Shown here in pieces: positions 31,822 to 39,708 of a stretch of DNA of 64,000 nt; position 1 is the first letter of the stretch; each line of letters starts with the position of its first letter. The notes beneath the pieces were generated by a model, which did not search any database, was not told where the DNA came from, and was given only the letters and a program-made list of their open reading frames with translations. Both the position numbers and the translations under genes were made by a program. Location: the NCBI GenBank assembly GCA_004297225.1, contig SCUI01000011.1, positions 1 to 64,000 of the forward strand, read 5' to 3'. Origin of the DNA: Lysobacteraceae bacterium. Lineage in GTDB: Bacteria; Pseudomonadota; Gammaproteobacteria; Xanthomonadales; Xanthomonadaceae.

Positions 31822-32556
31822 ATGCGCCAGATCGTCCTCGATACCGAAACCACCGGCCTGTCATGGGAAAAGGGCAATCGCGTGGTCGAGATCGGCTGCG
31901 TCGAACTGCTCGAGCGGCGCCCGACCGGACGCACCTTCCAGTGCTACCTGGATCCAGGCTGCGATTTCGAACCGGGTGCGCAGGAAGTCACCGGCCTGAC
32001 CCGCGAGTTCCTCGCCGGCAAGCCGAAGTTCGCCGACGTGGCCGACGAGTTCCTCGCCTTCATCGACGGCGCCGAGCTGGTGATCCACAACGCCGCCTTC
32101 GACCTCGGCTTCCTCGATGCCGAACTGCGGCGGCTCGGAGGCCAGCATCGGCCGCTGCGCGAACGCTGCGCGGTGGAGGATTCGCTGGACCTGGCGCGGC
32201 AGCGCTACCCGGGCCAGCGCAATTCGCTCGACGCATTGTGCCGCCGCCTTGGCGTGGACAATTCCCACCGCCAGCTGCACGGCGCGCTGCTGGATGCGCA
32301 ACTGCTGGCCGAGGCCTACCTGGCGCTCACCGCCGGCCAGGGCGAGATCGGCTTCGACGCCGCGGGCGAGGGCGCCGGCCCGGCCGCGGCGCCGTGCGCT
32401 GCCTTCGCCGCCAGCGGCGCCCGGCCACGCGTGCTGGTGATGGCCGGCGAGCGTGAAGCGCACGAGGCCCGGCTCGCGCAATTGCGCCGCAAGGCCGGCA
32501 GCGTGGTGTGGGATCGGCTCGCCGAGGATGCGGAGGCCGCGCTGGCGGTGGCCTGA
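31822..32556 (+). CDS. dnaQ: DNA polymerase III epsilon subunit (3'-5' exonuclease)
   Basis: Epsilon proofreads for the replicative polymerase. The 244-residue product has Exo I DTETTG at residues 7-12, Exo II HNAAFDLGFL near 92 and the Exo III epsilon H-x4-D motif (HGALLDAQLLA) near 158. The C-terminal region that binds the alpha subunit follows a low-complexity Gly/Ala linker (GEGAGPAAAPCAA). The start at 31822 gives E. coli-like length. It lies four bases after rnhA; unlike E. coli, where rnhA and dnaQ are divergent, both are on the same strand here. Confidence 0.96.
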   Translation: MRQIVLDTETTGLSWEKGNRVVEIGCVELLERRPTGRTFQCYLDPGCDFEPGAQEVTGLTREFLAGKPKFADVADEFLAFIDGAELVIHNAAFDLGFLDAELRRLGGQHRPLRERCAVEDSLDLARQRYPGQRNSLDALCRRLGVDNSHRQLHGALLDAQLLAEAYLALTAGQGEIGFDAAGEGAGPAAAPCAAFAASGARPRVLVMAGEREAHEARLAQLRRKAGSVVWDRLAEDAEAALAVA

Positions 32557-32567
32557 GCGGCGCCGTC

Positions 32568-32596
32568 TTGTCCGCGCCAGCGGCCCCCCGTATCAT
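32568..32596 (+). promoter_or_regulatory. Promoter of tRNA-Ser(CGA)
   Basis: The -35 TTGTCC (32568-32573) and -10 TATCAT (32591-32596) are 17 bases apart and end 13 bases before the tRNA. Confidence 0.75.
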
Positions 32597-32608
32597 TTGC
32601 GGCCCACC

Positions 32609-32699
<91 letters not shown>

Positions 32700-32706
32700 G
32701 CACCAG

Positions 32707-32756
32707 AAGGGGACGGAGGTAATCAAGGCACCTTGATTACCTCCGTCCCCTTTTTC
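32707..32756 (+). repeat. 22-bp perfect palindrome after tRNA-Ser, REP/RAYT-type, also a terminator
   Basis: Bases 32707-32728 and 32731-32752 are perfectly complementary with a two-base centre; the arm begins AAGGGGACGGAGGTAATCAA. T5 follows, so it can end the tRNA-Ser transcript. The GGGGACGGAGGTAAT core recalls repeats associated with REP-type tyrosine transposases, from memory and not verified. No transposase gene is nearby. Confidence 0.72.
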
Positions 32757-32817
32757 GTGCCTGTTGCGTTGTTTCCCCATCTCGCCTCCAGGGGCCTTGC
32801 CGGGGCATCATCGGTCC

Positions 32818-33537
32818 ATGATCGAATTCGGGCACCTCACCCACGTCGGCCTGCGGCGGGAGCTGAACGAGGACACCTATTACGGCGATGGCGAGCTCGG
32901 CCTGTGGCTGGTCGCCGACGGCATGGGCGGCCACGAGTACGGCGAGGTCGCCAGCGCGCTGGCGCGCGAGGCGATCGTGCGTGAAGTGCGCGGCGGCGCC
33001 AGCCTGGCGCAGTCGATCCGCACCGCCGACGAGGAGATCATCCGCGCCTCGCGCCAGCGCGGCGACGCGTTGCCGATGGGCACCACCGTGGTCGCCGCGC
33101 GGATTCCCCAGGCTGCCGGCGCCATGACCCGGTTCGAAGTGGCCTGGGTCGGCGACAGCCGCGTCTACCTGTGGCGCGACGGCCAGCTGGCGCAGCTGTC
33201 GCAGGACCACAGTTACGTCCAGGACCTGATTGCACGGGGTGCCATCAGCGTCGAGCAGGCGCGCAGCCACCCGCACCGCAACGTGGTCACCCAGGCGCTG
33301 GGCGTCACCGACCCGCAGCAGCTGAACGTGGAAACCATGTCCGGCGAACTGGGCGTCGGCATGCAGTTGCTGCTGTGCAGCGACGGCCTCACCGAGGAAG
33401 TGGACGACGCGCGGATCGCGGCGATCCTGTCGCGGCTGGACTGCAGCGCGCAGGAGTGCGTGGACGAGCTGGTCTCGGCGGCGCTGGACGGCGGCGGTTC
33501 GGACAACATCACCGTGGTGCTCGTCCGCCGCGTGTAG
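32818..33537 (+). CDS. PP2C-type protein serine/threonine phosphatase
   Basis: The 239-residue cytoplasmic protein contains the complete set of PP2C metal motifs: RRELNEDTYY near residue 15, VADGMGGHEYGE near 37, MGTTVVAARI near 85, AWVGDSRVYL near 107, LLLCSDGLTEEV near 187 and GGGSDNITVVLV at the end. This form (PppA/Stp-like) removes phosphate from Ser/Thr of proteins. No Ser/Thr kinase or FHA-domain gene lies in the window, so its partner is elsewhere. It is followed nine bases later by the DUF6165 gene and may be cotranscribed with it. Confidence 0.92.
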   Translation: MIEFGHLTHVGLRRELNEDTYYGDGELGLWLVADGMGGHEYGEVASALAREAIVREVRGGASLAQSIRTADEEIIRASRQRGDALPMGTTVVAARIPQAAGAMTRFEVAWVGDSRVYLWRDGQLAQLSQDHSYVQDLIARGAISVEQARSHPHRNVVTQALGVTDPQQLNVETMSGELGVGMQLLLCSDGLTEEVDDARIAAILSRLDCSAQECVDELVSAALDGGGSDNITVVLVRRV

Positions 33538-33546
33538 ACTCCCGGC

Positions 33547-33969
33547 ATGGCCATGTCCCCGACCCAGAACGAACTGCTCGCGCCGGTGTCCTACGGCGAA
33601 CTGCTCGACAAGATCGCGATCCTGCAGATCAAGTCCGAGCGCATGTCCGACCCCGCCAAGCTCGCCAACGTGCGCAACGAGCTGTCCGCGCTTGAACGCA
33701 TCTGGATGGCGCATCCGGCGGCGGTGCAGGACATCGCCGAGCTGCGCGCGCGGCTCAAGGCGGTGAACGAGCGGCTGTGGGTGATCGAGGACGACATCCG
33801 CATCAAGGAGAAGGCGCAGGCCTTCGACGACGAGTTCATCCGCCTGGCGCGCAGCGTCTACGTGCAGAACGACGAGCGCGCGCGGATCAAGAAGGACATC
33901 AACCTCGCGCTGGGCTCCGCCTACGTCGAGGAGAAGTCCTACCAGGACTACGGCGCCGGCGCCGCCTGA
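33547..33969 (+). CDS. DUF6165 family protein
   Basis: This is a 140-residue soluble, strongly helical, charged protein with no signal peptide or membrane segment. Its pattern PVSYGELLDKIAILQIKSERM...ANVRNEL...RIKEKAQAFDDEFIRLARSVYVQNDERARIKKDINL matches what I recall of the family annotated as DUF6165, often found near lipopolysaccharide glycosyltransferases. It ends 22 bases inside the convergent GT9 gene. The function is unknown; the neighbourhood (GT9, KdkA) suggests a link to lipopolysaccharide core assembly, and the helical character suggests a partner-binding protein. Confidence 0.75.
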   Translation: MAMSPTQNELLAPVSYGELLDKIAILQIKSERMSDPAKLANVRNELSALERIWMAHPAAVQDIAELRARLKAVNERLWVIEDDIRIKEKAQAFDDEFIRLARSVYVQNDERARIKKDINLALGSAYVEEKSYQDYGAGAA

Positions 33970-35039
33970 CGCAGCGCCGGCCCATGGTCGGCGACGTAGC
34001 GCTCGAACGCAGCGACCGCGTCGTCCACGGTGACCAGGTCCATCACGCCTTCGCGCTCGATCTTCGTGCCCCAGCGCAGCGCTGGCGCCGGCTTGCCCAG
34101 GTACTTGCGCGCCGCGTCGTCGTAGCGGTCCACGCAATAGCGCCGGTCCGAATACGGCCCGCTGCGCGCGGGGTTGCTGGCTGCGTGCAGGCCGAGCACC
34201 TTCGTCCCCATCGCGTTGGCGATGTGCATCGGTCCCGAATCCGGGGTCATCACCAGGTGCGCGCGCGCCAGCAGCGCGGGCAGCTGCTTCAGCGTGTCCT
34301 TGCCGACCAGGTCGACGGCGGGCGAGCGCATCGCGGCGAGGATCGCGTCGGCCGTGTCGCGCTCGAGCGTGCTGCGACCGCCGCACAACACCACGCGCCA
34401 GCCGCGCGAGGCAGCATGGTCGGCGACGGCGGCGTGGCGTTCGGCGCGCCAGTTGCGCAACACATGGCTTGAACACGGGGAGATCGCGAGTACCGGGCGG
34501 CCGTCGTCGGGCCACTGCGCGCGCGCCCAATCGTGCGCGTCGGCCGGCACCGGCAGGTTCCACTCGATCCGGTCCTGGACCAGCCCCAGCGGCTCGCAGA
34601 AGCTGCCGATCGCATCCAGCACGTGGAGCCCGGGGCGGTCGGGGATCCGTTCGCGCACGAACAGGCCATGCAGGTCGCGCGAACGCGCGCGGTCGTAGCC
34701 GATCCGGCGCCGTGCCGGCACGAACGCCGAGAGCAGGTTCGCGCGCGCGGCGACCTGCAACTGCAGCAGTGCGCCGAAACGGCGATCTTGGAGCGAGCGG
34801 CGCAACGCGCGCATGCCGGCGACGCCGCTGCGCTTGTCGTACTCGAGGAACGTGACCCCTGGCAGGCCCTCGAGCAGGCGGCGCTCGGCGCGGCCGATGA
34901 TCCAGCTGATCGGCATGCCCGGCCAGGCCCGCTGCAAGGTGTGCACCAGCGGCAGCACGTGGGTGACGTCGCCCAGCGCGGACAGGCGCAGCAGGCAGAT
35001 GGACTCGACCTCGCGGGGAGGGGGCGCGACGGATGGCAT
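33948..35039 (-). CDS. Glycosyltransferase family 9 (heptosyltransferase-like)
   Basis: The 363-residue protein has the GT9 N-terminus [27 protein letters not shown] and the C-terminal donor site [24 protein letters not shown] near residue 250. GT9 enzymes transfer heptoses to the lipopolysaccharide core at the inner face of the inner membrane. The start at 35039 ([13 protein letters not shown]) leaves 19 bases to the divergent kdkA ATG; a TTG at 35078 would overlap kdkA. The 3' end overlaps the DUF6165 gene by 22 bases. The KdkA neighbour supports a role in the inner core, but which sugar is added cannot be read from sequence. Confidence 0.88.
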   Translation of the reverse strand: MPSVAPPPREVESICLLRLSALGDVTHVLPLVHTLQRAWPGMPISWIIGRAERRLLEGLPGVTFLEYDKRSGVAGMRALRRSLQDRRFGALLQLQVAARANLLSAFVPARRRIGYDRARSRDLHGLFVRERIPDRPGLHVLDAIGSFCEPLGLVQDRIEWNLPVPADAHDWARAQWPDDGRPVLAISPCSSHVLRNWRAERHAAVADHAASRGWRVVLCGGRSTLERDTADAILAAMRSPAVDLVGKDTLKQLPALLARAHLVMTPDSGPMHIANAMGTKVLGLHAASNPARSGPYSDRRYCVDRYDDAARKYLGKPAPALRWGTKIEREGVMDLVTVDDAVAAFERYVADHGPALRQAAPAP

Positions 35040-35058
35040 GGTTGCTAGACTCGGGCCG

Positions 35059-35817
35059 ATGGTGGCATTCGACGCCAACGAGAGCCTGACACCTTTCGAG
35101 CATCGGCGCGACGGGCGCGCGTCCGGCTACGGCGCGATCGTGGCCGATGCCCGGCGCCTGCAGCGCGCCGATCCCGGCTGGTTCGAGCCTGCGCACTGGG
35201 GCGAACGCGCGCAGCGGGTCGACGCCGGTGGCCGTGGTGGTGCCTGGTTCGTGGATGCGCCATTCGGCCAGGCGGTACTGCGCGAGTATCGCCGCGGCGG
35301 CCTGGCGGCGAAGCTCAGCCGCGACCGCTACGTCTGGCACGGCGCCGACCGCACCCGCGGCTTTGCCGAGTTCCGCCTGACGCGCGCGCTGCACGCGCTG
35401 GGCCTGCCGGTGCCGTGCGCGCTGGCGGCGATGTACCAGCGCACCGGCGCCAGCTATCGCGCCGCCATCCTGGTCGAGCGCCTGCCCGGCGTGCGTTCAC
35501 TGGCCCAGCTTGCTGCCGAGGCGGGCGCGCCGTGGGAGAAGACCGGGCGGTTGCTGTCGCGGTTCCACCGTGCCGGCCTGGACCACGCCGACCTCAACGC
35601 GCACAACGTGCTGTTCGACGAGTCCGGCAAGGGTTGGCTGATCGATTTCGACAAGGGCGCGCTGCGCATTCCCGCCACCGCCTGGCGCGAGCGCAACCTG
35701 CAGCGCCTGCGTCGCTCGCTGCTCAAGGAACGCGGCGCCCGCACCCAGGCGCAGGTGCTCGAGGATTTCGCGCGCCTGCGTGCCGCCTACGACGCCGACT
35801 GGCGCCGCGGGATCTGA
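35059..35817 (+). CDS. kdkA: 3-deoxy-D-manno-octulosonic acid kinase
   Basis: KdkA phosphorylates the Kdo residue of lipid A-core, strengthening the outer membrane by charge bridging. The 252-residue protein shows the small kinase fold motifs: catalytic loop [13 protein letters not shown] near residues 176-188 and metal site [10 protein letters not shown] near 200, with an N-terminal [14 protein letters not shown] segment typical of KdkA. ATG 35059 gives normal length (about 240-250). It is divergent from the GT9 gene. Its presence suggests a core with a single, phosphorylated Kdo, as known for KdkA-containing species. Confidence 0.9.
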   Translation: MVAFDANESLTPFEHRRDGRASGYGAIVADARRLQRADPGWFEPAHWGERAQRVDAGGRGGAWFVDAPFGQAVLREYRRGGLAAKLSRDRYVWHGADRTRGFAEFRLTRALHALGLPVPCALAAMYQRTGASYRAAILVERLPGVRSLAQLAAEAGAPWEKTGRLLSRFHRAGLDHADLNAHNVLFDESGKGWLIDFDKGALRIPATAWRERNLQRLRRSLLKERGARTQAQVLEDFARLRAAYDADWRRGI

Positions 35818-35883
35818 CGGTTCCGGGAAGCGCCAGCGCTCCCGGCGCACGATCACCACGGCGATCTTGCGGCACGAAAAGGC

Positions 35884-35991
35884 GGTAGCCCCGCCAACTT
35901 GCCTCGGCGCCCGCGTCGATCGATACCGTTGCTGCCTTCCGGCCCTGGCGGGGTTTTCGACCTAGCGTCGCGAGGGGCCGACGGGGCCACC
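35884..35991 (-). ncRNA. ffs: 4.5S signal recognition particle RNA
   Basis: On the minus strand the sequence contains CCAGGGCCGGAAGGCAGCAA, the apical Ffh-binding motif of small bacterial SRP RNA. The 5' end GGTGGCCCCG pairs with the 3' end CGGGGCTACC, giving a single long hairpin of about 108 bases, and TTTTC follows the 3' end (35880-35876) as a terminator. It lies 24 bases downstream of tRNA-Ser(GGA), same strand, and next to dnaX, as in other bacteria. The exact ends are estimated from pairing. Confidence 0.9.
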
Positions 35992-36015
35992 ATGTGAGCT
36001 TGCGTGTTGCTTGAT

Positions 36016-36108
36016 TGGCGGAGAGAGGGGGATTCGAACCCCCGAAGCGCGGTTTAGACGCTTACACACTTTCCAGGCGTGCTCCTTCAACCACTCGGAC
36101 ACCTCTCC
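36016..36108 (-). tRNA. tRNA-Ser (GGA)
   Basis: The 93-base class II tRNA on the minus strand has acceptor GGAGAGG paired with TCTCTCC (one G-U), discriminator G, anticodon GGA in loop CTGGAAA, a long variable arm and encoded CCA. It is upstream of the SRP RNA and divergent from dnaX. A TAGAAT (36159-36154) is a possible -10 without a good -35. Confidence 0.96.
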
Positions 36109-36181
36109 GCTGGACCCGCCACGCCGCCTTCCGGGCCGCGTTCAGGGCCGGCAATTCTACCTGCTCGTGCCACAATGGGCC

Positions 36182-37825
36182 ATGTCCTACCTTGTCCTCG
36201 CCCGCAAGTGGCGCCCCCGGCGGTTCTCCGAGCTGGTGGGGCAGGAACACGTGGTCCGCGCCCTCACCAACGCCCTGGACAGCGGCCGCGTCCACCACGC
36301 CTTCCTGTTCACCGGCACCCGCGGCGTGGGCAAGACCACCATCGCCCGGATCTTCGCCAAGTCGCTGAACTGCGAGCGCGGAACGTCCAGCGAGCCCTGC
36401 GGCGAATGCGAGACCTGCCTGGCGATCGACGCCGGCCGCTACATCGACCTGCTGGAAATCGATGCCGCCTCCAACACCGGCGTCGACAACGTCCGCGACC
36501 TGATCGAGAACGCGCAGTACATGCCTTCGCGCGGCCGCTACAAGGTCTACCTGATCGACGAAGTGCACATGCTGTCCAAGCCGGCGTTCAACGCGTTGCT
36601 GAAGACGCTCGAGGAACCGCCGGAGCACGTCAAGTTCCTGTTCGCGACCACCGATCCGGAGAAGCTGCTGGTCACGGTGTTGTCGCGCTGCCTGCAGTTC
36701 AACCTGAAACGGCTGGACGAGGAACAGATCTCGGGGCAGGTCGCGAAGATCCTCGCCGCCGAGGGCATCGCCGCCGAACCCGGTGCGATCCGCCAGATCG
36801 CAATCGCCGCGGACGGCAGCCTGCGCGACGGCCTGTCGCTGCTCGACCAGGCGATCGCCTACACCGGCGTCGCCAGCGGCGTCGGCACGCTCGAGGATGC
36901 GTCGGTCGCGGCGATGCTCGGCAGCGTCGACCGCACCCGGATCGGCGTGCTGCTGCAGGCGCTGGCGGACGGCGACGGCGCCGCGTTGCTGGCGGAAGTC
37001 GAGACCCTGGCCAGCTTCGCCCCGGATTGGCAAGGCGTGCTCGAAGGCTTTGCCGATTCGTTGCACAAGCTGCAGGTGCGGCAACTGGTGCCGGCCGCGG
37101 CGATCGACGTCGAGGGCATGGACCTGGATGCGCTGGCGACGAAGTTGCGACCGGAACTGGTCCAACTTTGGTACCAGATGGCGCTCAATGCGCGCCGCGA
37201 CCTGGCGTACGCGCCGAGCGCGCGCGCCGGCTTCGAGATGGCGGTGTTGCTCATGCTCGCATTCCGGCCGTTGGGAGACGGCGCCGCGGTGGCGCCGGCC
37301 GGGGGCGGCGAGGCCGCGCGTCCGTCGCGCGGTGGCGCGCAGGCCGCCGCGGCGGCGCGCGCGGCGCTGGCCGAAGCTGCGCCCGTGGCTGCAGCGTCGC
37401 CCGCGCCCCCCGCACCCTCCGCGCCGCCGCTGGCCCTCGACCACGAGCGCTGGCTGGAACTGGTCGCGCGCAGCGAACTCAAGGGCCCGGCGCGGGAGCT
37501 CGCCGCGCACGCGGTGTTCCTCGGCAATGAAGACGGCGTCCTGCGACTGGGGCTGTCGGCGGACGACGAGTTGCTCAACACGCCGACCTCGAGCCGCGCA
37601 TTGGCGCGCGCGTTGCAGCCCGCGTTCGGGGCGATGCCGCAGCTGCGCTTCGAGCGGGTCGCCACCACCGGCGCGGAAACCCTGCGCCAGCGCAGCGAAC
37701 GCGAGCGCGACGCGCGCCAGGAAGCGGCCGAGGCGGCGTTCCTCGCCGATCCGGGCGTACAGCAATTGATCCGGCGCCATGGCGCGACCCTGGTCCCGGA
37801 CTCCATCCGACCCCACGACGAATAG
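36182..37825 (+). CDS. dnaX: DNA polymerase III tau/gamma subunit
   Basis: DnaX is the clamp-loader ATPase and, as tau, links polymerase to helicase. The 547-residue product begins MSYLVLARKWRPRRF, has Walker A GTRGVGKTT near residue 45, the C4 zinc module (C...EPCGECETC) near 65-80, Walker B YLIDEVHML near 125, and the SRC sensor motif near 168. A Pro/Ala-rich linker (about 380-425) precedes the tau C-terminal domains. The reading frame stays open upstream through the tRNA-Ser gene, but MSYLVLARKW is the conserved start. I see no A-rich slippery heptamer of the E. coli type, so a gamma form by frameshift is not predicted. It is followed by ybaB and recR. Confidence 0.95.
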   Translation: MSYLVLARKWRPRRFSELVGQEHVVRALTNALDSGRVHHAFLFTGTRGVGKTTIARIFAKSLNCERGTSSEPCGECETCLAIDAGRYIDLLEIDAASNTGVDNVRDLIENAQYMPSRGRYKVYLIDEVHMLSKPAFNALLKTLEEPPEHVKFLFATTDPEKLLVTVLSRCLQFNLKRLDEEQISGQVAKILAAEGIAAEPGAIRQIAIAADGSLRDGLSLLDQAIAYTGVASGVGTLEDASVAAMLGSVDRTRIGVLLQALADGDGAALLAEVETLASFAPDWQGVLEGFADSLHKLQVRQLVPAAAIDVEGMDLDALATKLRPELVQLWYQMALNARRDLAYAPSARAGFEMAVLLMLAFRPLGDGAAVAPAGGGEAARPSRGGAQAAAAARAALAEAAPVAAASPAPPAPSAPPLALDHERWLELVARSELKGPARELAAHAVFLGNEDGVLRLGLSADDELLNTPTSSRALARALQPAFGAMPQLRFERVATTGAETLRQRSERERDARQEAAEAAFLADPGVQQLIRRHGATLVPDSIRPHDE

Positions 37826-37837
37826 GAGGCACGGCCG

Positions 37838-38158
37838 ATGCGAGGAAACATCGCCCAGCTGATGCAGCAGGCACAGAAGATGCAGGAAGACATGCAGCGC
37901 GTGCAGGAGGAACTCGCGCGCACGGAAGTCACCGGCAACGCCGGCGGCGGCATGGTCAGCGTCACCCTCACCGGGCGCATGGAATGCCGCAAGGTACGGA
38001 TCGATCCCGCCGCGCTGTCCGATCCGGAGATGGCCGAGGACCTGGTGGCGGCCGCCTTCAACGATGCAGTGAACAAGGCCAACGCGCTGTCGCAGGAAAA
38101 GCTCGGCGCCGCCACCGCCGGCCTGCCGCTGCCGCCCGGGATGAAACTGCCGTTCTGA
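37838..38158 (+). CDS. ybaB: Nucleoid-associated protein YbaB/EbfC
   Basis: This 106-residue DNA-binding protein of the YbaB family forms a tweezer-like dimer. Its N-terminus ([27 protein letters not shown]) is the family helix, followed by the beta region [24 protein letters not shown] strong AGGAGG precedes the ATG. It lies in dnaX-ybaB-recR order with 12 bases after dnaX and one base before the recR start, so all three are one operon for replication and repair. Confidence 0.95.
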   Translation: MRGNIAQLMQQAQKMQEDMQRVQEELARTEVTGNAGGGMVSVTLTGRMECRKVRIDPAALSDPEMAEDLVAAAFNDAVNKANALSQEKLGAATAGLPLPPGMKLPF

Positions 38159-38159
38159 C

Positions 38160-38753
38160 GTGGCCTCGCTGCTGGAACAACTGATCGAGGCATTGCGGGT
38201 GCTACCGGGCGTCGGTCCGAAATCGGCACAACGCATGGCCTACCACGTGCTCGAGCGCGAGCGCGAGGGCGGCAGCCGCCTGGCCGAGGCGCTGGCGGCC
38301 GCGGTGGAGCGCATCGGCCATTGCGCGCGCTGCCGCGACTTCAGCGAAACCGAAGTCTGCGCGACCTGCGCCAGCGCCGCGCGCGACGCGAGCGCGCTGT
38401 GCGCGGTGGAAACCCCCGCCGATCGCCTCGCGATCGAGCAGGCCACCGGCTACCGCGGCCTCTACTTCGTGCTGCAGGGGCGCCTGAGCCCGCTCGACGG
38501 CATCGGCCCGCGAGAACTCGGCCTGGACCGGCTGGGCGACCGCCTGGCGCAGGGCGAGGTGCGCGAGCTGATCATCGCCACCAATCCCACGGTCGAAGGC
38601 GAGGCGACCGCGCACTACCTCGCGCAACTCGCGCGCCAGCACGGCGTGCGCCCCAGCCGGCTCGCCCACGGCGTGCCGCTGGGCGGCGAACTGGAGTACG
38701 TGGACCGCGGCACCTTGTCGCACGCGTTCGGAAGCAGGAGCGAGATGACGTGA
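38160..38753 (+). CDS. recR: Recombination mediator RecR
   Basis: RecR works with RecO and RecF to load RecA at gaps. The 197-residue product has an HhH element ([17 protein letters not shown]), a C4 zinc finger ([16 protein letters not shown]) near residues 56-71, and a Toprim domain ([26 protein letters not shown]...[18 protein letters not shown]). It starts with GTG at 38160, one base after the ybaB stop. A tandem repeat begins 11 bases after its stop. Confidence 0.96.
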   Translation: MASLLEQLIEALRVLPGVGPKSAQRMAYHVLEREREGGSRLAEALAAAVERIGHCARCRDFSETEVCATCASAARDASALCAVETPADRLAIEQATGYRGLYFVLQGRLSPLDGIGPRELGLDRLGDRLAQGEVRELIIATNPTVEGEATAHYLAQLARQHGVRPSRLAHGVPLGGELEYVDRGTLSHAFGSRSEMT

Positions 38754-38764
38754 AGGCGAAGAGC

Positions 38765-38820
38765 GGGAACAGGGAATAGGGAACAGGGAATAGGGAACAG
38801 GGAATAGGGAACAGGGAATG
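38765..38820 (+). repeat. Minisatellite, four 14-base units
   Basis: Four consecutive copies of GGGAACAGGGAATA (38765, 38779, 38793, 38807; the last ends in G) lie between recR and the HIT gene. Each unit is two near-identical 7-mers. The end of the last copy joins GGAGG (38820-38824), the ribosome binding site of the HIT gene. Confidence 0.92.
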
Positions 38821-38830
38821 GAGGATTTCG

Positions 38831-39184
38831 ATGGCTGCCAATGAGACGATTTTCCACAGGATCATGCGCCGGGAAATTCCCGCCGACATCGTCTACGAGG
38901 ACGAACACCTGTTCGCGTTCCGCGACATCGCGCCGCAGGCGCCGGTGCACGTGCTGTTCGTGCCGAAGGTGGACATCGCGACGATGAACGACCTCCAGGC
39001 TTCGCAGGCCGAGGTCGTGGGCCGGCTGGTCGTCGCCGCCGCGGCGTACGCGAAACGCGAAGGCCTTGCCGCGGACGGCTACCGCGTGGTCATCAACTGC
39101 AACGACCACGGCGGGCAGACGGTGTTCCAGTTGCACCTGCATCTGCTGGCCGGGGCGCCGCTGGGGCATTTCGGCGTGCCGTAG
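38831..39184 (+). CDS. HIT-family nucleotide hydrolase (HinT-like) with altered triad
   Basis: The 117-residue protein aligns along its length with HinT: IFHRIMRREIPADIVYEDEHLFAFRDIAPQAPVHVLFVPK and the C-terminal GGQTVFQLHLHLLAG. HIT enzymes hydrolyse AMP-phosphoramidates through a His triad HxHxH. Here the first His is Gln (residues QLHLH, near 100-104); the catalytic middle His and the last one are kept, so activity may be altered but not necessarily lost. The ATG follows GGAGG by six bases, at the end of a minisatellite. It is a single gene converging on slp. Confidence 0.88.
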   Translation: MAANETIFHRIMRREIPADIVYEDEHLFAFRDIAPQAPVHVLFVPKVDIATMNDLQASQAEVVGRLVVAAAAYAKREGLAADGYRVVINCNDHGGQTVFQLHLHLLAGAPLGHFGVP

Positions 39185-39201
39185 GGCAGAGCGATGCCCG
39201 G

Positions 39202-39708
39202 CTAATACCACCGCCCCCAGCCACCCCAGCCGCCCCACCAGTAGGGCACCGGCCGTTCGACGACATCGACGCGGTCGCGCACCGGCCACAGGTACACCAC
39301 TTCGGCGTCCACGCGCGGGAATCGATAGTCGTAGCCGCCGATCTTGCGTGTCTCGTAGCCTCCGATGCGCCCGGCGAAGGTGACCTCGCGGTTCTTCTCG
39401 AACAGCGCGGGATCGTAGAAGCCGGTGCGGCAGGCGATGAAGCGGCCGCCCACTTCGTCGCTGGCCCAGCGCGGCCGGCCGCTCGAGTCCAGTTGCGTGG
39501 AAATCATCTCGAAGCAGGTACGGTCCTGTTGCGGCTCGACCGCGACGATGCGCCCGCCCCAGCGCACCGGCGCGCCGGTGCTGTCGCGGGCGGAAGCCTC
39601 GTGCGGGGTGATCGGCGCGTACTGGCCCTGCAACGGCACCGGTTGCGTCGCGCAGGCGGCCAGCGCGGCGGCGGCCAGGAAGGGAACGGCGAATCGGATG
39701 GCGGTCAT
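39202..39708 (-). CDS. Slp-family outer membrane lipoprotein
   Basis: The 168-residue lipoprotein has a signal peptide ending in the lipobox LAAC (residues 16-19) and the Slp pattern with a beta-rich middle (VRWGGRIVAVEPQQDRTCFEMIS...SDEVGGRFIACRTGFYDPALFEKNREVTFAGRI). E. coli Slp is induced by starvation and acid. An aromatic Trp/Gly/Tyr tail (PYWWGGWGGWGRWY) ends the protein. The ATG overlaps the stop of the transglutaminase gene by four bases, so it is the last gene of the moxR-like operon. Confidence 0.88.
   Translation of the reverse strand: MTAIRFAVPFLAAAALAACATQPVPLQGQYAPITPHEASARDSTGAPVRWGGRIVAVEPQQDRTCFEMISTQLDSSGRPRWASDEVGGRFIACRTGFYDPALFEKNREVTFAGRIGGYETRKIGGYDYRFPRVDAEVVYLWPVRDRVDVVERPVPYWWGGWGGWGRWY

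Noticed and set aside
36171-36176. CACAAT as the -10 of dnaX
   Set aside because: It lies only five bases from the ATG and has no acceptable -35 at 16-18 bases; a start there would fall inside the codon.
36011-36181. N-terminal extension of dnaX through the tRNA-Ser gene
   Set aside because: The extension lies over a clear tRNA gene and the conserved DnaX N-terminus begins at 36182.
38765-38820. Possible CRISPR array
   Set aside because: The units are 14 bases with no spacers; it is a minisatellite, and no cas genes are present.
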